A stretch of DNA of 64,000 bases, from positions 62,001 to 126,000 of the forward strand of contig CAVUAI010000028.1 in the NCBI GenBank assembly GCA_963739385.1. The letters are read 5' to 3'. Source of the DNA: VAZQ01 sp963739385 (GTDB taxonomy: Bacteria; Pseudomonadota; Alphaproteobacteria; Rhizobiales; Xanthobacteraceae). The notes under the pieces were generated by a model that saw nothing but the letters and a program-made list of their open reading frames with translations, made no database searches and was not told where the DNA came from. The translations under genes and the position numbers were made by a program. Shown piece after piece: positions 33,418-41,998 of this stretch (position 1 is its first letter; each line of letters starts with the position of its first letter).

Positions 33418-34440
33418 ATGGACGGAGTGCCCATCGCTGCCGAACGATCGCCGGGCCGATGGCGGCTGATGCCCGAGCGCGGCACGCTCTCGGTGTTCGA
33501 GCTCGTCATGGCGCTGCTGTGCGTCGTGCTGGTTGCCCTCGGATTGTCGCAGAACCTCCAGGACGTGCTGATCCAGACCTTCCTGTGGGCTGGCCTCGCC
33601 CTGGCGTGGAACATCGCCGGCGGCTATGGCGGCCTGATCTCGTTCGGACATGCCGCGTTCTTCGGCGTCGGGGCCTACACGTCGACGATCCTGCTGGTCA
33701 ATTACGAGCTCACGCCGTGGGCCGGCATGTGGCTTGGCGGACTGCTCGCGGCTGCCGTGGGGGGCGTGCTGACGCTGATCTGTGCGCGGCTGCGCGGACC
33801 GTTCTTCATCCTCTCGACGCTCGCCGTTGCCGAGGTGTTTCGCATCGGCGCGCTCAACTGGGCAGCTTTGACCGGCGGCGCCGAAGGTCTTGCCATCCTG
33901 CCGACGCCGAGCGTCGCGCACATGGTGTTCGCGTCGAAGACAACCTATGCGGCCTTGTTCCTGGCGTACCTCATCACCGTCTACGCCATTACCAAAGTGC
34001 TCGAGGGCTCGCGCTACGGCCTGCAGCTGTTCGCGGTCAGGGACGACGAGGACGCAGCGAGCGCCGCCGGCGTCAACCCGCTGCTGGCGCGCACCGGTGC
34101 GATGTGCCTGAGCGCCTTGCTCACCGCGCTCGGCGGTTCGTTGTTTGCGCAGTATTTTCTTTTTCTCGATCCCAACCATGTGTTCTCGCCGGAGCTGTCA
34201 TTCCAGTTCGCGCTGCTGCCCGCGCTCGGCGGCATCGGCACCGCGATCGGCCCGGTGCTGGGCGCGTTCGTGATCACGCCGATCTCGGAGATGCTGCGGT
34301 CCTATTTTGGCGGCAGCGCCGCCGGCCTGCACCTTGCGATCTACGGTGCCGTGCTGGTGGTCGTGATGCTCTATTTCCCGGGCGGAATCGCCGCGGCGCT
34401 GGCGCGGCTGACGGGCCGCCGGGGCAAAGGCGCGCCATGA
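33418..34440 (+). CDS. livM: Liv-type ABC permease 2
   Basis: 340 residues, LivM family: GLALAWNIAGGYGGLISFGH, AAFFGVGAYTSTILLVNYEL, the coupling loop region SRYGLQLFAVRDDEDAASAA GVNP and LLPALGGIGTAIGPVLGAFV. ATG 33418 lies seven bases after livH. Its stop overlaps the ATG of the ATPase gene (ATGA), showing tight coupling. Confidence 0.92.
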   Translation: MDGVPIAAERSPGRWRLMPERGTLSVFELVMALLCVVLVALGLSQNLQDVLIQTFLWAGLALAWNIAGGYGGLISFGHAAFFGVGAYTSTILLVNYELTPWAGMWLGGLLAAAVGGVLTLICARLRGPFFILSTLAVAEVFRIGALNWAALTGGAEGLAILPTPSVAHMVFASKTTYAALFLAYLITVYAITKVLEGSRYGLQLFAVRDDEDAASAAGVNPLLARTGAMCLSALLTALGGSLFAQYFLFLDPNHVFSPELSFQFALLPALGGIGTAIGPVLGAFVITPISEMLRSYFGGSAAGLHLAIYGAVLVVVMLYFPGGIAAALARLTGRRGKGAP

Positions 34441-35165
34441 GTGCGCTGCTCGAAGTCCGCGATCTCACCCGTGCGTTCGGCGCGTTGCGGGCCGTCGCCG
34501 GCGTGAGTTTTTCGGTCCGCGAAGGCGAACTGCTGGGCCTGATCGGGCCGAACGGCGCCGGCAAGAGCACGCTCTACAATCTGATCGCCGGCGCGCTGGC
34601 GCCGACCTCGGGCGAGATCGTGTTCAACGGCCGCTCGGTCGCCGGCTGGAAGCCCTATCATGCGGCACGTGCGGGGGTCGCGCGCACGTTCCAGATCCCG
34701 AAACCCTACCGCCATCTTTCGGTGATCGAGAACGTCGCCTTGAGCGCCCTGCAGCACGACGGGACGGTGAAGGCGGCGCGCGCGAGCGCGCAGGCGGTTC
34801 TGGCCGAGGTCGGGCTTGCCGCCTACGCCGAAGCGCAGGTCAGCGTCCTGACGGTCGGCCTGCTCAAGCGCCTCGAAGTTGCGCGCGCCCTTGCGCTGCG
34901 GCCGCGTCTCGTCCTGTTCGACGAGATCATGGCCGGACTGAGCCCGGGCGAGGTCAAGGGCATGACGGGCCTGGTCGCCGGTCTGTCAGCGCGCGGAATC
35001 ACGGTGATCTGGGTCGAGCATGTGCTCTACGCCATCATGACCACGGCGCCGCGCATCATGGTGCTTCACCGTGGCGAGATCATCGCCGACGGCGCACCGG
35101 GGAAGCTCGCCAAGGATCCTGCCGTGATCAAGGCTTATCTCGGCGAGGAGATGACCCTTGCTTAA
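34437..35165 (+). CDS. livG: Liv-type ABC ATPase 1
   Basis: 242 residues. Walker A GLIGPNGAGKSTLYNLIAG; Q-loop region ARTFQIPKPYRHLSVIENVA; Walker B LVLFDEIMAGLSPGE; switch His in VIWVEHVLYAIM. The signature is LTVGLLKRLEVARALAL in place of LSGGQ-type sequence, a strong but not unheard-of change for LivG proteins. ATG 34437 overlaps the livM stop. Confidence 0.9.
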   Translation: MSALLEVRDLTRAFGALRAVAGVSFSVREGELLGLIGPNGAGKSTLYNLIAGALAPTSGEIVFNGRSVAGWKPYHAARAGVARTFQIPKPYRHLSVIENVALSALQHDGTVKAARASAQAVLAEVGLAAYAEAQVSVLTVGLLKRLEVARALALRPRLVLFDEIMAGLSPGEVKGMTGLVAGLSARGITVIWVEHVLYAIMTTAPRIMVLHRGEIIADGAPGKLAKDPAVIKAYLGEEMTLA

Positions 35166-35862
35166 CGTCGAGAAGCTCGATGCCTTTTACGGTCCGGTGC
35201 AGGTTCTGCATGGCATCGATCTGGAAGTCGGCGCCGGGCAGATCGTCGCGCTCGTCGGGGCGAATGCGGCCGGAAAAACCACGCTGATGTTCTCGCTCGC
35301 CGGCCTGCGGACGAGGTGTACCGGCGCGATCTCGCTTGATGATGAGCGGATCGATGCCCTGCCGGCCTATGAACGCGTCTTGCGTGGCCTGGTCCTGGTA
35401 CCGGAGCGGCGGCGGCTGTTTCCGTACATGACCGTGCTCGAGAACCTCGAGATCGGGGCCTATTCGCCCGCGGCGCGGCCGCTGCGGAAGGAGACGATCG
35501 AGCAGGTCTATGCGCTTCTGCCGGTGCTCGCCGAACGCCGCGCCCAGGTCGCCGGGTCGCTCAGCGGCGGTGAGCAGCAGATGCTCGCCATCGGCCGGGC
35601 GCTGATGACCAAGCCGCGGGTACTCCTGCTCGACGAACCCACCGAGGGCCTGGCCCCGATGTATGTCAGCCTCTTGTTCCAGGTGATCCGGAACCTGCGC
35701 GATCAGCAGCACACGATCCTGATCGTCGAGCAGAGCGTGCACCACGTCCTGCAGATCGCCGATCGTGCCTATGTGCTCGAAAACGGCCGGATCGTCATGC
35801 AGGGGCCGGGCCAGGACTTGCTCAAGGACGAGCGGCTGAAAGTCGCCTATCTGGGACTCTGA
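35158..35862 (+). CDS. livF: Liv-type ABC ATPase 2
   Basis: 234 residues. TTG start at 35158, eight bases inside livG, with GAGGAG ten bases upstream. Walker A VGANAAGKTTLMFSLAG, signature GSLSGGEQQMLAIGRALM, Walker B LLLDEPTEGLAPMY, switch IVEQSVHHVLQIAD. It pairs with LivG; unlike LivG it keeps the canonical signature. The amidohydrolase gene begins two bases after its stop. Confidence 0.92.
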   Translation: MLNVEKLDAFYGPVQVLHGIDLEVGAGQIVALVGANAAGKTTLMFSLAGLRTRCTGAISLDDERIDALPAYERVLRGLVLVPERRRLFPYMTVLENLEIGAYSPAARPLRKETIEQVYALLPVLAERRAQVAGSLSGGEQQMLAIGRALMTKPRVLLLDEPTEGLAPMYVSLLFQVIRNLRDQQHTILIVEQSVHHVLQIADRAYVLENGRIVMQGPGQDLLKDERLKVAYLGL

Positions 35863-35864
35863 CA

Positions 35865-36842
35865 ATGGTCACGGACGTTCACTGCCATTTCATTCCGGAC
35901 GCGGTGTTCCGCTACGTACTGGCGCATGGGGAATTCGATACCGCCATGACTGCCGAGGACGGTGACCGCGTCGATATAAACGTGCGCGGCATGCATTTCG
36001 GGCTCAATCGGACTTTCTTCGATCCGGCCCGGCAGATCGCGCGCATGGATGCGCTCGGCATCGACCGCACCGTGGTGTCGCTCGCCACGCCGCTGGTCAA
36101 TTATCATCTCGATCCCAGGCTTTCGGTCGAGGCGGCGCGGCTGTGCAACGACGGTTTCGCCGAGCTCGTCGCCGCGAGCCCCGAACGCTTTGCGGCCTGG
36201 GCGTTCCTGCCCATGCAGGATCCGGTGGCCGCCGCCGCCGAGCTTCGCCGGTGCGTCAAGGATTTTGCCTTCATCGGAGGACACGCCGCCTCCAACGTGC
36301 GCGGAAGCTACCTGCCGGACGAGAAATTCCACCCGATCTTCGAAGCGGCAAAAGAGCTCGACGTGCCGCTGTTCCTGCACCCCGCCGATCCGCCCGGCAA
36401 GGACCGCACCCGGGACTATGAGCTCACGGTGGTCGCAGGCTATCTGTTCGACTCCACCATCAATATCTTTCGCATGATCTGCAGCAACTTCCTCGACCGC
36501 TACGGCAGCGTGAAATTCGTCTGCGCGCATACCGGCGCCTTCAGCCTGATGCTGCGCAATCGCATGCAGCGCGAGGTCGACACCAACGCCACGCTCTCGC
36601 ACACGTTGCCTCGCAAGGTCGGAGACTATCTCCGAGCGCTGTATTTCGACACGGTCTGCTTCGAGCCCGAGTATCTTCGCCTTGCGACCGCTCTCGTCCC
36701 CGCCGAGAACCTCCTCCTCGGCAGCGATGCTCCGTTTCCGCTCGGAGAGCCCGATCCGGTCAACTTCGTGCGCCGCGCGCTGCCGGCGGAGCAGGCGGAG
36801 CTTGCCTTGTCGGCCAACTTTCACCGCCTGACCGGGAGGTAG
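35865..36842 (+). CDS. Amidohydrolase_2 family metal-dependent hydrolase/decarboxylase
   Basis: 325 residues of the ACMSD/amidohydrolase_2 type: VTDVHCHFIPDAVF (HxH metal ligands) at the N-terminus, DPARQIARMDALGIDRTVVS, a probable metal His in VPLFLHPADPPG, FVCAHTGAFSLMLRNRMQRE and LLLGSDAPFPLGEPD with the final Asp. Members decarboxylate or hydrolyse small carboxylated rings and open-chain acids. It is joined to the transporter operon with two bases between, so it probably acts on the imported compound or its product. Confidence 0.87.
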   Translation: MVTDVHCHFIPDAVFRYVLAHGEFDTAMTAEDGDRVDINVRGMHFGLNRTFFDPARQIARMDALGIDRTVVSLATPLVNYHLDPRLSVEAARLCNDGFAELVAASPERFAAWAFLPMQDPVAAAAELRRCVKDFAFIGGHAASNVRGSYLPDEKFHPIFEAAKELDVPLFLHPADPPGKDRTRDYELTVVAGYLFDSTINIFRMICSNFLDRYGSVKFVCAHTGAFSLMLRNRMQREVDTNATLSHTLPRKVGDYLRALYFDTVCFEPEYLRLATALVPAENLLLGSDAPFPLGEPDPVNFVRRALPAEQAELALSANFHRLTGR

Positions 36843-36844
36843 CC

Positions 36845-37405
36845 ATGAACATCCGCAGGATGCTCGTTATCAGCGACACGATTCACAGCGAGGGCGGACT
36901 GCCAGCGGTGCGGCCGGTTACACGGGCGGCGGCCTGCGCGGTGATCGGCAATCCGCTCGCCGGAAAAACGGCGGACGATCTTTCCGATCTTGTCGCCATG
37001 GGAGCCGACCTCGGGGAAATGCTGGTGCAAAAGGCCTTGGGGGTATTGCCGAACCCTGCGCTGGTCTACGGCAAGGCCGCGATCGTCGGCTTGGCCGGCG
37101 AGATCGAACATGCGGCTGCGCTCCTTCATCCGCGCATGGGCAAGCCGATGCGCGCCGCGATCGGAGGCGGGAAGGCGATCATCCCATCGAACGTGAAGGT
37201 TGCGCCCGCCGGCACCGCCATCGACGTGCCGCTGTCCGACAAGGACGACGTCTGGGTATTCGACCACATCGATACGATCACGGTGACGGTACCGGGCGCC
37301 CCGCGGCCGGACGAGGTCGTCGTCATCGTGGCTCTCGCCGACGGCGGCAGGCCGCGGCCGCGCGTCGACAAGGACGGCGTCAAGGCGGTGAGGGCCGTTC
37401 GCTGA
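36845..37405 (+). CDS. Amino acid synthesis (AA_synth) family protein
   Basis: 186 residues: MNIRRMLVISDTIHSEGGLP, AACAVIGNPLAGKTADDLSD, YGKAAIVGLAGEIEHAAALL, HPRMGKPMRAAIGGGKAIIP, DDVWVFDHIDTITVTVPGAP. This is the AA_synth (DUF1185) family, which often sits beside amidohydrolases and transporters in catabolic clusters; its reaction is not established. GGGAGG lies before ATG 36845. It is the last gene of the plus-strand operon. Confidence 0.85.
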   Translation: MNIRRMLVISDTIHSEGGLPAVRPVTRAAACAVIGNPLAGKTADDLSDLVAMGADLGEMLVQKALGVLPNPALVYGKAAIVGLAGEIEHAAALLHPRMGKPMRAAIGGGKAIIPSNVKVAPAGTAIDVPLSDKDDVWVFDHIDTITVTVPGAPRPDEVVVIVALADGGRPRPRVDKDGVKAVRAVR

Positions 37406-37443
37406 ATTTCGTGTGCCGCGCGCGTCCCCGCGTGACGCGCCCG
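37406..37443. terminator. Short convergent intergenic hairpin
   Basis: Between convergent genes, with GCGCGT...ACGCGC as a six-base-pair stem (about 37418-37438). No T run on either side. It may terminate both transcripts weakly. Confidence 0.35.
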
Positions 37444-38661
37444 CTACGGCATCGCCGCGATCAGGTCGATCTCGATCAAGCTGTCCTTGATCAGCAGGCC
37501 CGTCGTCCGCGCGACGGTGCAGGGCGGCGGCGTCTTGAAATACTCGCCCCAGATTTCATCGAAGCCGTTGAAGTCGGCAAGGTCGGTGATGAACACCTGG
37601 GCCTTGACGACACGGTCGATCGACGTGCCCGCGGCCCGGAAGGTCCGGACAAGGTTGTCGAGAATGTAGCGGGTCTGGCGCTTGATGTCGGAGCCGTAGA
37701 ACGGGAAGGCGGGATCGGTGCGCGCCTCCGGGGGAATGCCGGTCTTGAAATCGGTGGCGAGCGCGCCGGCGGCGAAAACGAGATTGCCCACGCGAATGGC
37801 CGGCGCGTAGTTCGCGAGCGGCTTGGGGATATCCGGCACGCTGACGACCTGCCGGATGGCGGAAGGCTTCGCCGCGATGAGATCGATCTCGACGAGCGCG
37901 TCGCGCACCAGGAGGTCGGGCACCCCGACCGTGGTGCGTGGTGGCGGTGACGGGAAGAACTCCTTCCATACCTCGTCAAATCCGTTGAAGTGGCGCAAGT
38001 CCTTCAAATAGACATGGGCCTTGACCACGTGCTCCATCGTGGTGCCAGCGGCCGCGAAGGTGGTAGCGAAATTCTTCAGGATGTAGCGGGTCTGCCGCTT
38101 GATATCGGAACCATAATAGGGAAACGCCGGGTCGATCCTCGCTTCGGCCGGAACGCCGGTCTTGTAGTCGCTGGCCATCAATCCGGACGCGAAGACGAGA
38201 TCTCCGACCTCCATGATCTCGGAATAGTTGACGGGCGCCCGCGGCGCGCTCGATGAAAGGACCTTTGCCGGCATCGAGGGAAGGGTGGCGATCAGGTCGA
38301 CCTGGACCAGACAGCCCGGCACCAGATTTCCGGCTATGGCGACCGTGGCACGGCACGGCGGCTGTTTCGGGAAGTAATCGCGCCACGCCTCGTCGAATGC
38401 ATCGAAATTGCTGAGATCGGCGTGGAACACGTGGGCCTTCACCGCATGGTCGAGGGATGTGCCGGCCGCCTCGAAGATCTTCGACAGCTTGTCGAGGATG
38501 AAACGGGTCTGCCGCTTGATGGCGGAGCCATAATACGGAAAGGCGGGATCGATGCGTGCCTGCGGAGCCACGCCCGATCCGTCCGCGCTGGCGATCTGTC
38601 CGGAAGCGAAAACCAGATTGCCGGCTTTCACCGCCGGTGCATCAAGCGCTGCGGGCCGCAC
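37444..38661 (-). CDS. Triple RidA/YjgF-domain protein
   Basis: 405 residues made of three RidA-like domains in tandem, at about 1-130, 140-265 and 275-405. Each contains AGNLVFASGQIAS-like, DPAFPYYGS(A/D)IKRQTR and V(D/E)IDLIA(T/A)xP segments, so they arose by duplication. RidA proteins deaminate reactive enamines or act as accessory hydrolases in nitrogen-compound breakdown (RutC is an example). The usual RidA Arg of the active site is not obvious in all copies. The GTG start at 38661 lies inside the 3' end of the isochorismatase gene (20-base overlap), so the two are coupled. Three fused RidA domains are uncommon. Confidence 0.85.
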   Translation of the reverse strand: MRPAALDAPAVKAGNLVFASGQIASADGSGVAPQARIDPAFPYYGSAIKRQTRFILDKLSKIFEAAGTSLDHAVKAHVFHADLSNFDAFDEAWRDYFPKQPPCRATVAIAGNLVPGCLVQVDLIATLPSMPAKVLSSSAPRAPVNYSEIMEVGDLVFASGLMASDYKTGVPAEARIDPAFPYYGSDIKRQTRYILKNFATTFAAAGTTMEHVVKAHVYLKDLRHFNGFDEVWKEFFPSPPPRTTVGVPDLLVRDALVEIDLIAAKPSAIRQVVSVPDIPKPLANYAPAIRVGNLVFAAGALATDFKTGIPPEARTDPAFPFYGSDIKRQTRYILDNLVRTFRAAGTSIDRVVKAQVFITDLADFNGFDEIWGEYFKTPPPCTVARTTGLLIKDSLIEIDLIAAMP

Positions 38662-39316
38662 GGCGCCACTCGGTATAGGACGGGCGCTGATGGCTGCCCC
38701 CGGCGGTCTCGTCCGCCACCGCTCCTTGCGCTTCCGCCCCGGCGGCGAGCGTGCGGAACTCGGCGATCGCCTGGTCGCTGGTGATGATGTTGGCGCGGTG
38801 ATACTGCCGCATATAGTTCAGCGCGTAGTCGTGGGCGTCGCGATGCGGCGACGACACGGCGTCCGAGAGCACGTTGATGCGGTAGTTGAGATAGAAGGCG
38901 TCGATCACGGTGTGTTGCACGCACGCTTCCGTCCAGGCCCCCGTGAAGTAGAGGCGGTTGACGTCGAGCTCCCGCAGGACGGCGTCGAGCCTGGTCGAAT
39001 TGAAGGCGCTGTAGTGCTTCTTGCGAATCTGAAAATCACCGGGCTTGGGATCGAGCTCGTCGACGACTTCGGCGTCGGGAGTACCGATGATGCAATGTGG
39101 TCCGTAAATCTTGAAATGCTTGTCGATCGGAATCTCCTCAGGGAGGAAATTGTCCTTGATGAAGACGATGCTCAAACCGGCCTCGCGGCCGCTGTCGATG
39201 ACCCGCCGCACGGTTGCAAACAGCTGCTTGGAGTCGAGCGGATCGGGAAGCGTCGGATTGCTCTTGAAGAATCCCTTGAGCAGGTCGATGACGATGATGG
39301 CGCTGCGGGTACTCAT
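38642..39316 (-). CDS. Isochorismatase-family cysteine hydrolase
   Basis: 224 residues. Catalytic triad as expected for the family: Asp in AIIVIDLLKGFF, Lys in QIRKKHYSAFNST and Cys in GAWTEACVQHTVIDAF. Family members include ureidoacrylate, biuret and maleamate amidohydrolases. The start is ATG 39316 with AGGAGGC upstream. It forms a two-gene operon with the triple-RidA gene, opposite in direction to the transporter operon. An amidase step is the likely role. Confidence 0.88.
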   Translation of the reverse strand: MSTRSAIIVIDLLKGFFKSNPTLPDPLDSKQLFATVRRVIDSGREAGLSIVFIKDNFLPEEIPIDKHFKIYGPHCIIGTPDAEVVDELDPKPGDFQIRKKHYSAFNSTRLDAVLRELDVNRLYFTGAWTEACVQHTVIDAFYLNYRINVLSDAVSSPHRDAHDYALNYMRQYHRANIITSDQAIAEFRTLAAGAEAQGAVADETAGGSHQRPSYTEWRRAARSA

Positions 39317-39852
39317 GGCATGCCTCCTTGCGGAGCGTTCAAGTTAGAAATCGGTAGCTCCGTCCCCTACAAGCGGGCATGATACCGCAAAGATACCACG
39401 GAGGGGCAAGGTGTATGGACCCCTGAATGGCGTCAGCAGCGAACGTCGGCACCACCCATCCTGGTGAAACTCTTATGTCCCCGCAGCCGCTAGTTGAACG
39501 GCGCGGTTTGGATTTGCAATACGGGTAAAGGCCCCGCAGGAGGTTCAGCCTACGGTCCATCCCAGGACGTCGCGCTCCCATTCGTTCCCGCTCGATCTTT
39601 TAGGACGGATGTATCCAGTCGCAACTTGCGCGCCGAGGGTTGGGGCTGGAGGTGAGTGTCGCCGCTGCGAGCCAGAATCGCCAATCACTCGTTGACGTGA
39701 CAAGATGGCTTGGGACTGGCCTGGTTCACCGTCGGCCGGATGTTTGACCAACGGAAATCTTCGTCAACAGTAGCAAGGAACGCGGCGCAATCATAAGAGC
39801 CAGACCAAGTCAGATTGGTCATGTCGCGATATGGAGCTGGAACGTGGGAGGC
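39317..39852. other. Intergenic region between divergent hydrolase genes
   Basis: About 530 bases between the isochorismatase operon and the Tat amidohydrolase. No gene with a start signal was found; it should carry both promoters. Confidence 0.4.
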
Positions 39853-41319
39853 ATGCAAGTGACAGGCAAGAAATTCAGCCGACGCGGGCTTATGCAAGGA
39901 GCAGCTGCGTTGGGATCGGCGGCGCTCATCCCACACGGCCTGTCGGCGCAGCAGGTCGCGCGCACCGCCAGCGCGCCGCTACCCGGACGCGGCGAGCTGC
40001 TCATCCGCGGCGTCACCGTGCTCACCATGGATCCGGCCGTGCCCGACCTCGCCGCTGGCGACGTGCACGTCCGTGAAGGAGCGATCGTCGCAGTCGCTCA
40101 GACAATCGAGGCGCCAGCCGCACAGGTCATCGACGGCGCGGGCATGATCTGCATTCCCGGCTTCGTGGATACTCATTTCCATCTGTGGAACGCCCTGTTC
40201 CGTCTCTTCGTCCGTGCCGACGTTCCCGCGCTCGGCTATTTCCCGGTGACCGCACGCCTCGGGCCGCTGATGGAGCCCGAACACAGCTATCGCTCCGTCC
40301 GCCTCGGCGCAGCCGAGGCGCTCGCAGCCGGCGTCACCACGGTGCACAACTGGTCGCACAACACGCGCAGTCCCGAGCACGGCGACGCCGAACTGTCGGG
40401 CATGCGCGACATGGGCATCCGCGGACGTTTCGCCTACGGCACGCCTGTCGGCATGGCCGACGACGCGGCGATGGATTTCGCCGGCCTGGCGCGCGTCAAG
40501 AAGGACTGGATGCCCGACAAGGACAATCTGCTCACGCTGGGCATCTGCTCGCGCAATCTTGGCGCCCTCACGATCGGCGGCTCGGCAGCGACGGCGTCGC
40601 GCGGCGTCTTGACGATCGAGCAGATCAAGCGCGACTGGGATGGCGCCCGCGCCCTCGGCCTGCCGATCACCATGCACACGTCCGGCGCCAGCCCGATCAC
40701 GGAGCTGGAGCGCGCCGGGCTGCTCGGCTCCGACGTGCAGCTCGTGCATCCCCTGCTGACCACGCCGGAGGAGCGGGCGATCCTGAAGGCGCGCGGCGTC
40801 AGCTACTCGACGTCGCCCCAGCTCGAGGCGCGCCGGGCATCGCAACTCGGCGTCATCCAGCTCGGTGAGCTCCTGGAGGCCGGCGTCAAGGTGAGCCTGT
40901 CGACCGACCACATCGCCTCCATCAGCTGCGATCCGTTCGGCTCGATGCGCATCCTGTTCGCGTTGCACTCGCACCGCATTGGCGTGAAAGTGCCGCTAAC
41001 CCTGAAGCGGCTGCTTCAGCTCGCGACCCTCGACGGCGCCGTCGATCTCGGCATCGCCGACCGCACGGGTTCGATTACGCCCGGCAAACGCGCCGACCTC
41101 GTCCTGGTGCGCACCACCGACATCAACATGGCGCCTGCAGGCGACCCCTATGAGGCGATCGTTTCGCTGGGCCTGCCGGCGAACGTGGACACCGTGATTG
41201 TCGATGGTCGCATCCTGCGCCGCGCCGGTAAGTTCACCGCCTTCGACCATGGCACGATCGTCGCAGAGGCGCGCGCGGCGGCCATCGCGCTGCGCGATAA
41301 GGCGAAGTGGCCGACCTGA
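39853..41319 (+). CDS. Tat-exported metal-dependent amidohydrolase (cytosine deaminase/AtzA-like fold)
   Basis: About 488 residues. A twin-arginine signal (KKFSRRGLMQGAAALGSAAL) ends near LSAQ. The mature part is an amidohydrolase: beta-sandwich start LLIRGVTVLTMDP, metal ligands DTHFHLWNALFR, GVTTVHNWSH, ITMHTSGASP, VQLVHPLLTTPEE, LSTDHIASISCDPFGSMR, and the late sandwich strands TGSITPGKRADLVLVRT. GGAGG lies right before ATG 39853; GTG 39859 has better spacing (seven bases) and may be the true start. It probably acts in the periplasm on an N-heterocycle or guanidine-type substrate linked to the cluster; the substrate is unknown. Confidence 0.87.
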   Translation: MQVTGKKFSRRGLMQGAAALGSAALIPHGLSAQQVARTASAPLPGRGELLIRGVTVLTMDPAVPDLAAGDVHVREGAIVAVAQTIEAPAAQVIDGAGMICIPGFVDTHFHLWNALFRLFVRADVPALGYFPVTARLGPLMEPEHSYRSVRLGAAEALAAGVTTVHNWSHNTRSPEHGDAELSGMRDMGIRGRFAYGTPVGMADDAAMDFAGLARVKKDWMPDKDNLLTLGICSRNLGALTIGGSAATASRGVLTIEQIKRDWDGARALGLPITMHTSGASPITELERAGLLGSDVQLVHPLLTTPEERAILKARGVSYSTSPQLEARRASQLGVIQLGELLEAGVKVSLSTDHIASISCDPFGSMRILFALHSHRIGVKVPLTLKRLLQLATLDGAVDLGIADRTGSITPGKRADLVLVRTTDINMAPAGDPYEAIVSLGLPANVDTVIVDGRILRRAGKFTAFDHGTIVAEARAAAIALRDKAKWPT

Positions 41320-41998
41320 ATGTGAGCGGCAACGGCGTTCGGAAGCGACCATTCGTAGACGCCGTCGACGTCGGTGCGGGAGAAACGCGCTTGGCGGGAA
41401 GAGTGCGCGTGGCCGGAGAGGGGCGCGTGGCGAAATTCTACATCGCTCGTCGGACCCGCTTCAGTGGCGTCGCATGAAATGGAAATTGCCGTAAAGTCTT
41501 GCCGGGTGTGTTCGTGCGGTTGCGTGTGGTGAGGGTCACTGAGCGGTCGCGCCAAGAGCGCAGCCCGTCACTGCTTTCCAGCGGCGTAGTTCTCTCCTGT
41601 CAGATCTTGGCGGAGGGAGTCGAACTGGGATCAAGCATTGTCCACTTAGCGGTGATTGGGCCGCCCCAAGGGAGAGGTAGGGCCTCAGTTGTCGGCGGGA
41701 GTTCCTTATCGTGCCAGGTTACTCGCCGTACTCCTCGCGCGGAAACCATAGCCTGTCGGAGCCTGCAAACCGGCGAAGTTGGCACTGGCCTAATGGCCTG
41801 TTTACTCGCCGTCAGCCTCTCCGCACGAATCGAATTATGCCCGGAAGAACCCTAGGGGTGGGATCACTCCCGCATCGTCGCCCTTGCGAAATAATCCGAC
41901 AATGTGATCTACTTCACATATTAGGGCGCCGAGAACCTCGATAGTTTTGCGTGAAGTTGCAATATATTTCCCCGGAAATCGCAGTGGCGGAGGGGTCG
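41320..41998. other. Non-coding stretch with tRNA-like repeat
   Basis: About 680 bases without a credible gene. It contains the left copy of a direct repeat (41608-41644) whose complement resembles a tRNA T-arm and acceptor. A possible translation start for the next gene lies at the end. Confidence 0.45.
41608..41644. repeat. Direct repeat, left copy (tRNA 3'-end-like)
   Basis: A 37-base segment starting TGGCGGAGGGAGTCGAAC. A second copy at 44273-44309 matches at 32 of 37 positions. The complement contains GGTTC(C/G)ACTCCCTCCGCCA-like sequence (here AGTTCGACTCCCTCCGCCA), as in the 3' end of a tRNA, where integrative elements commonly insert. The two copies flank the A+T-rich gene at 42-44.1 kb. 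Confidence 0.6.

Noticed and set aside
41608..41644. Intact tRNA on the minus strand
   Set aside because: Only the T-arm/acceptor-like part is present, with no D or anticodon arms nearby.
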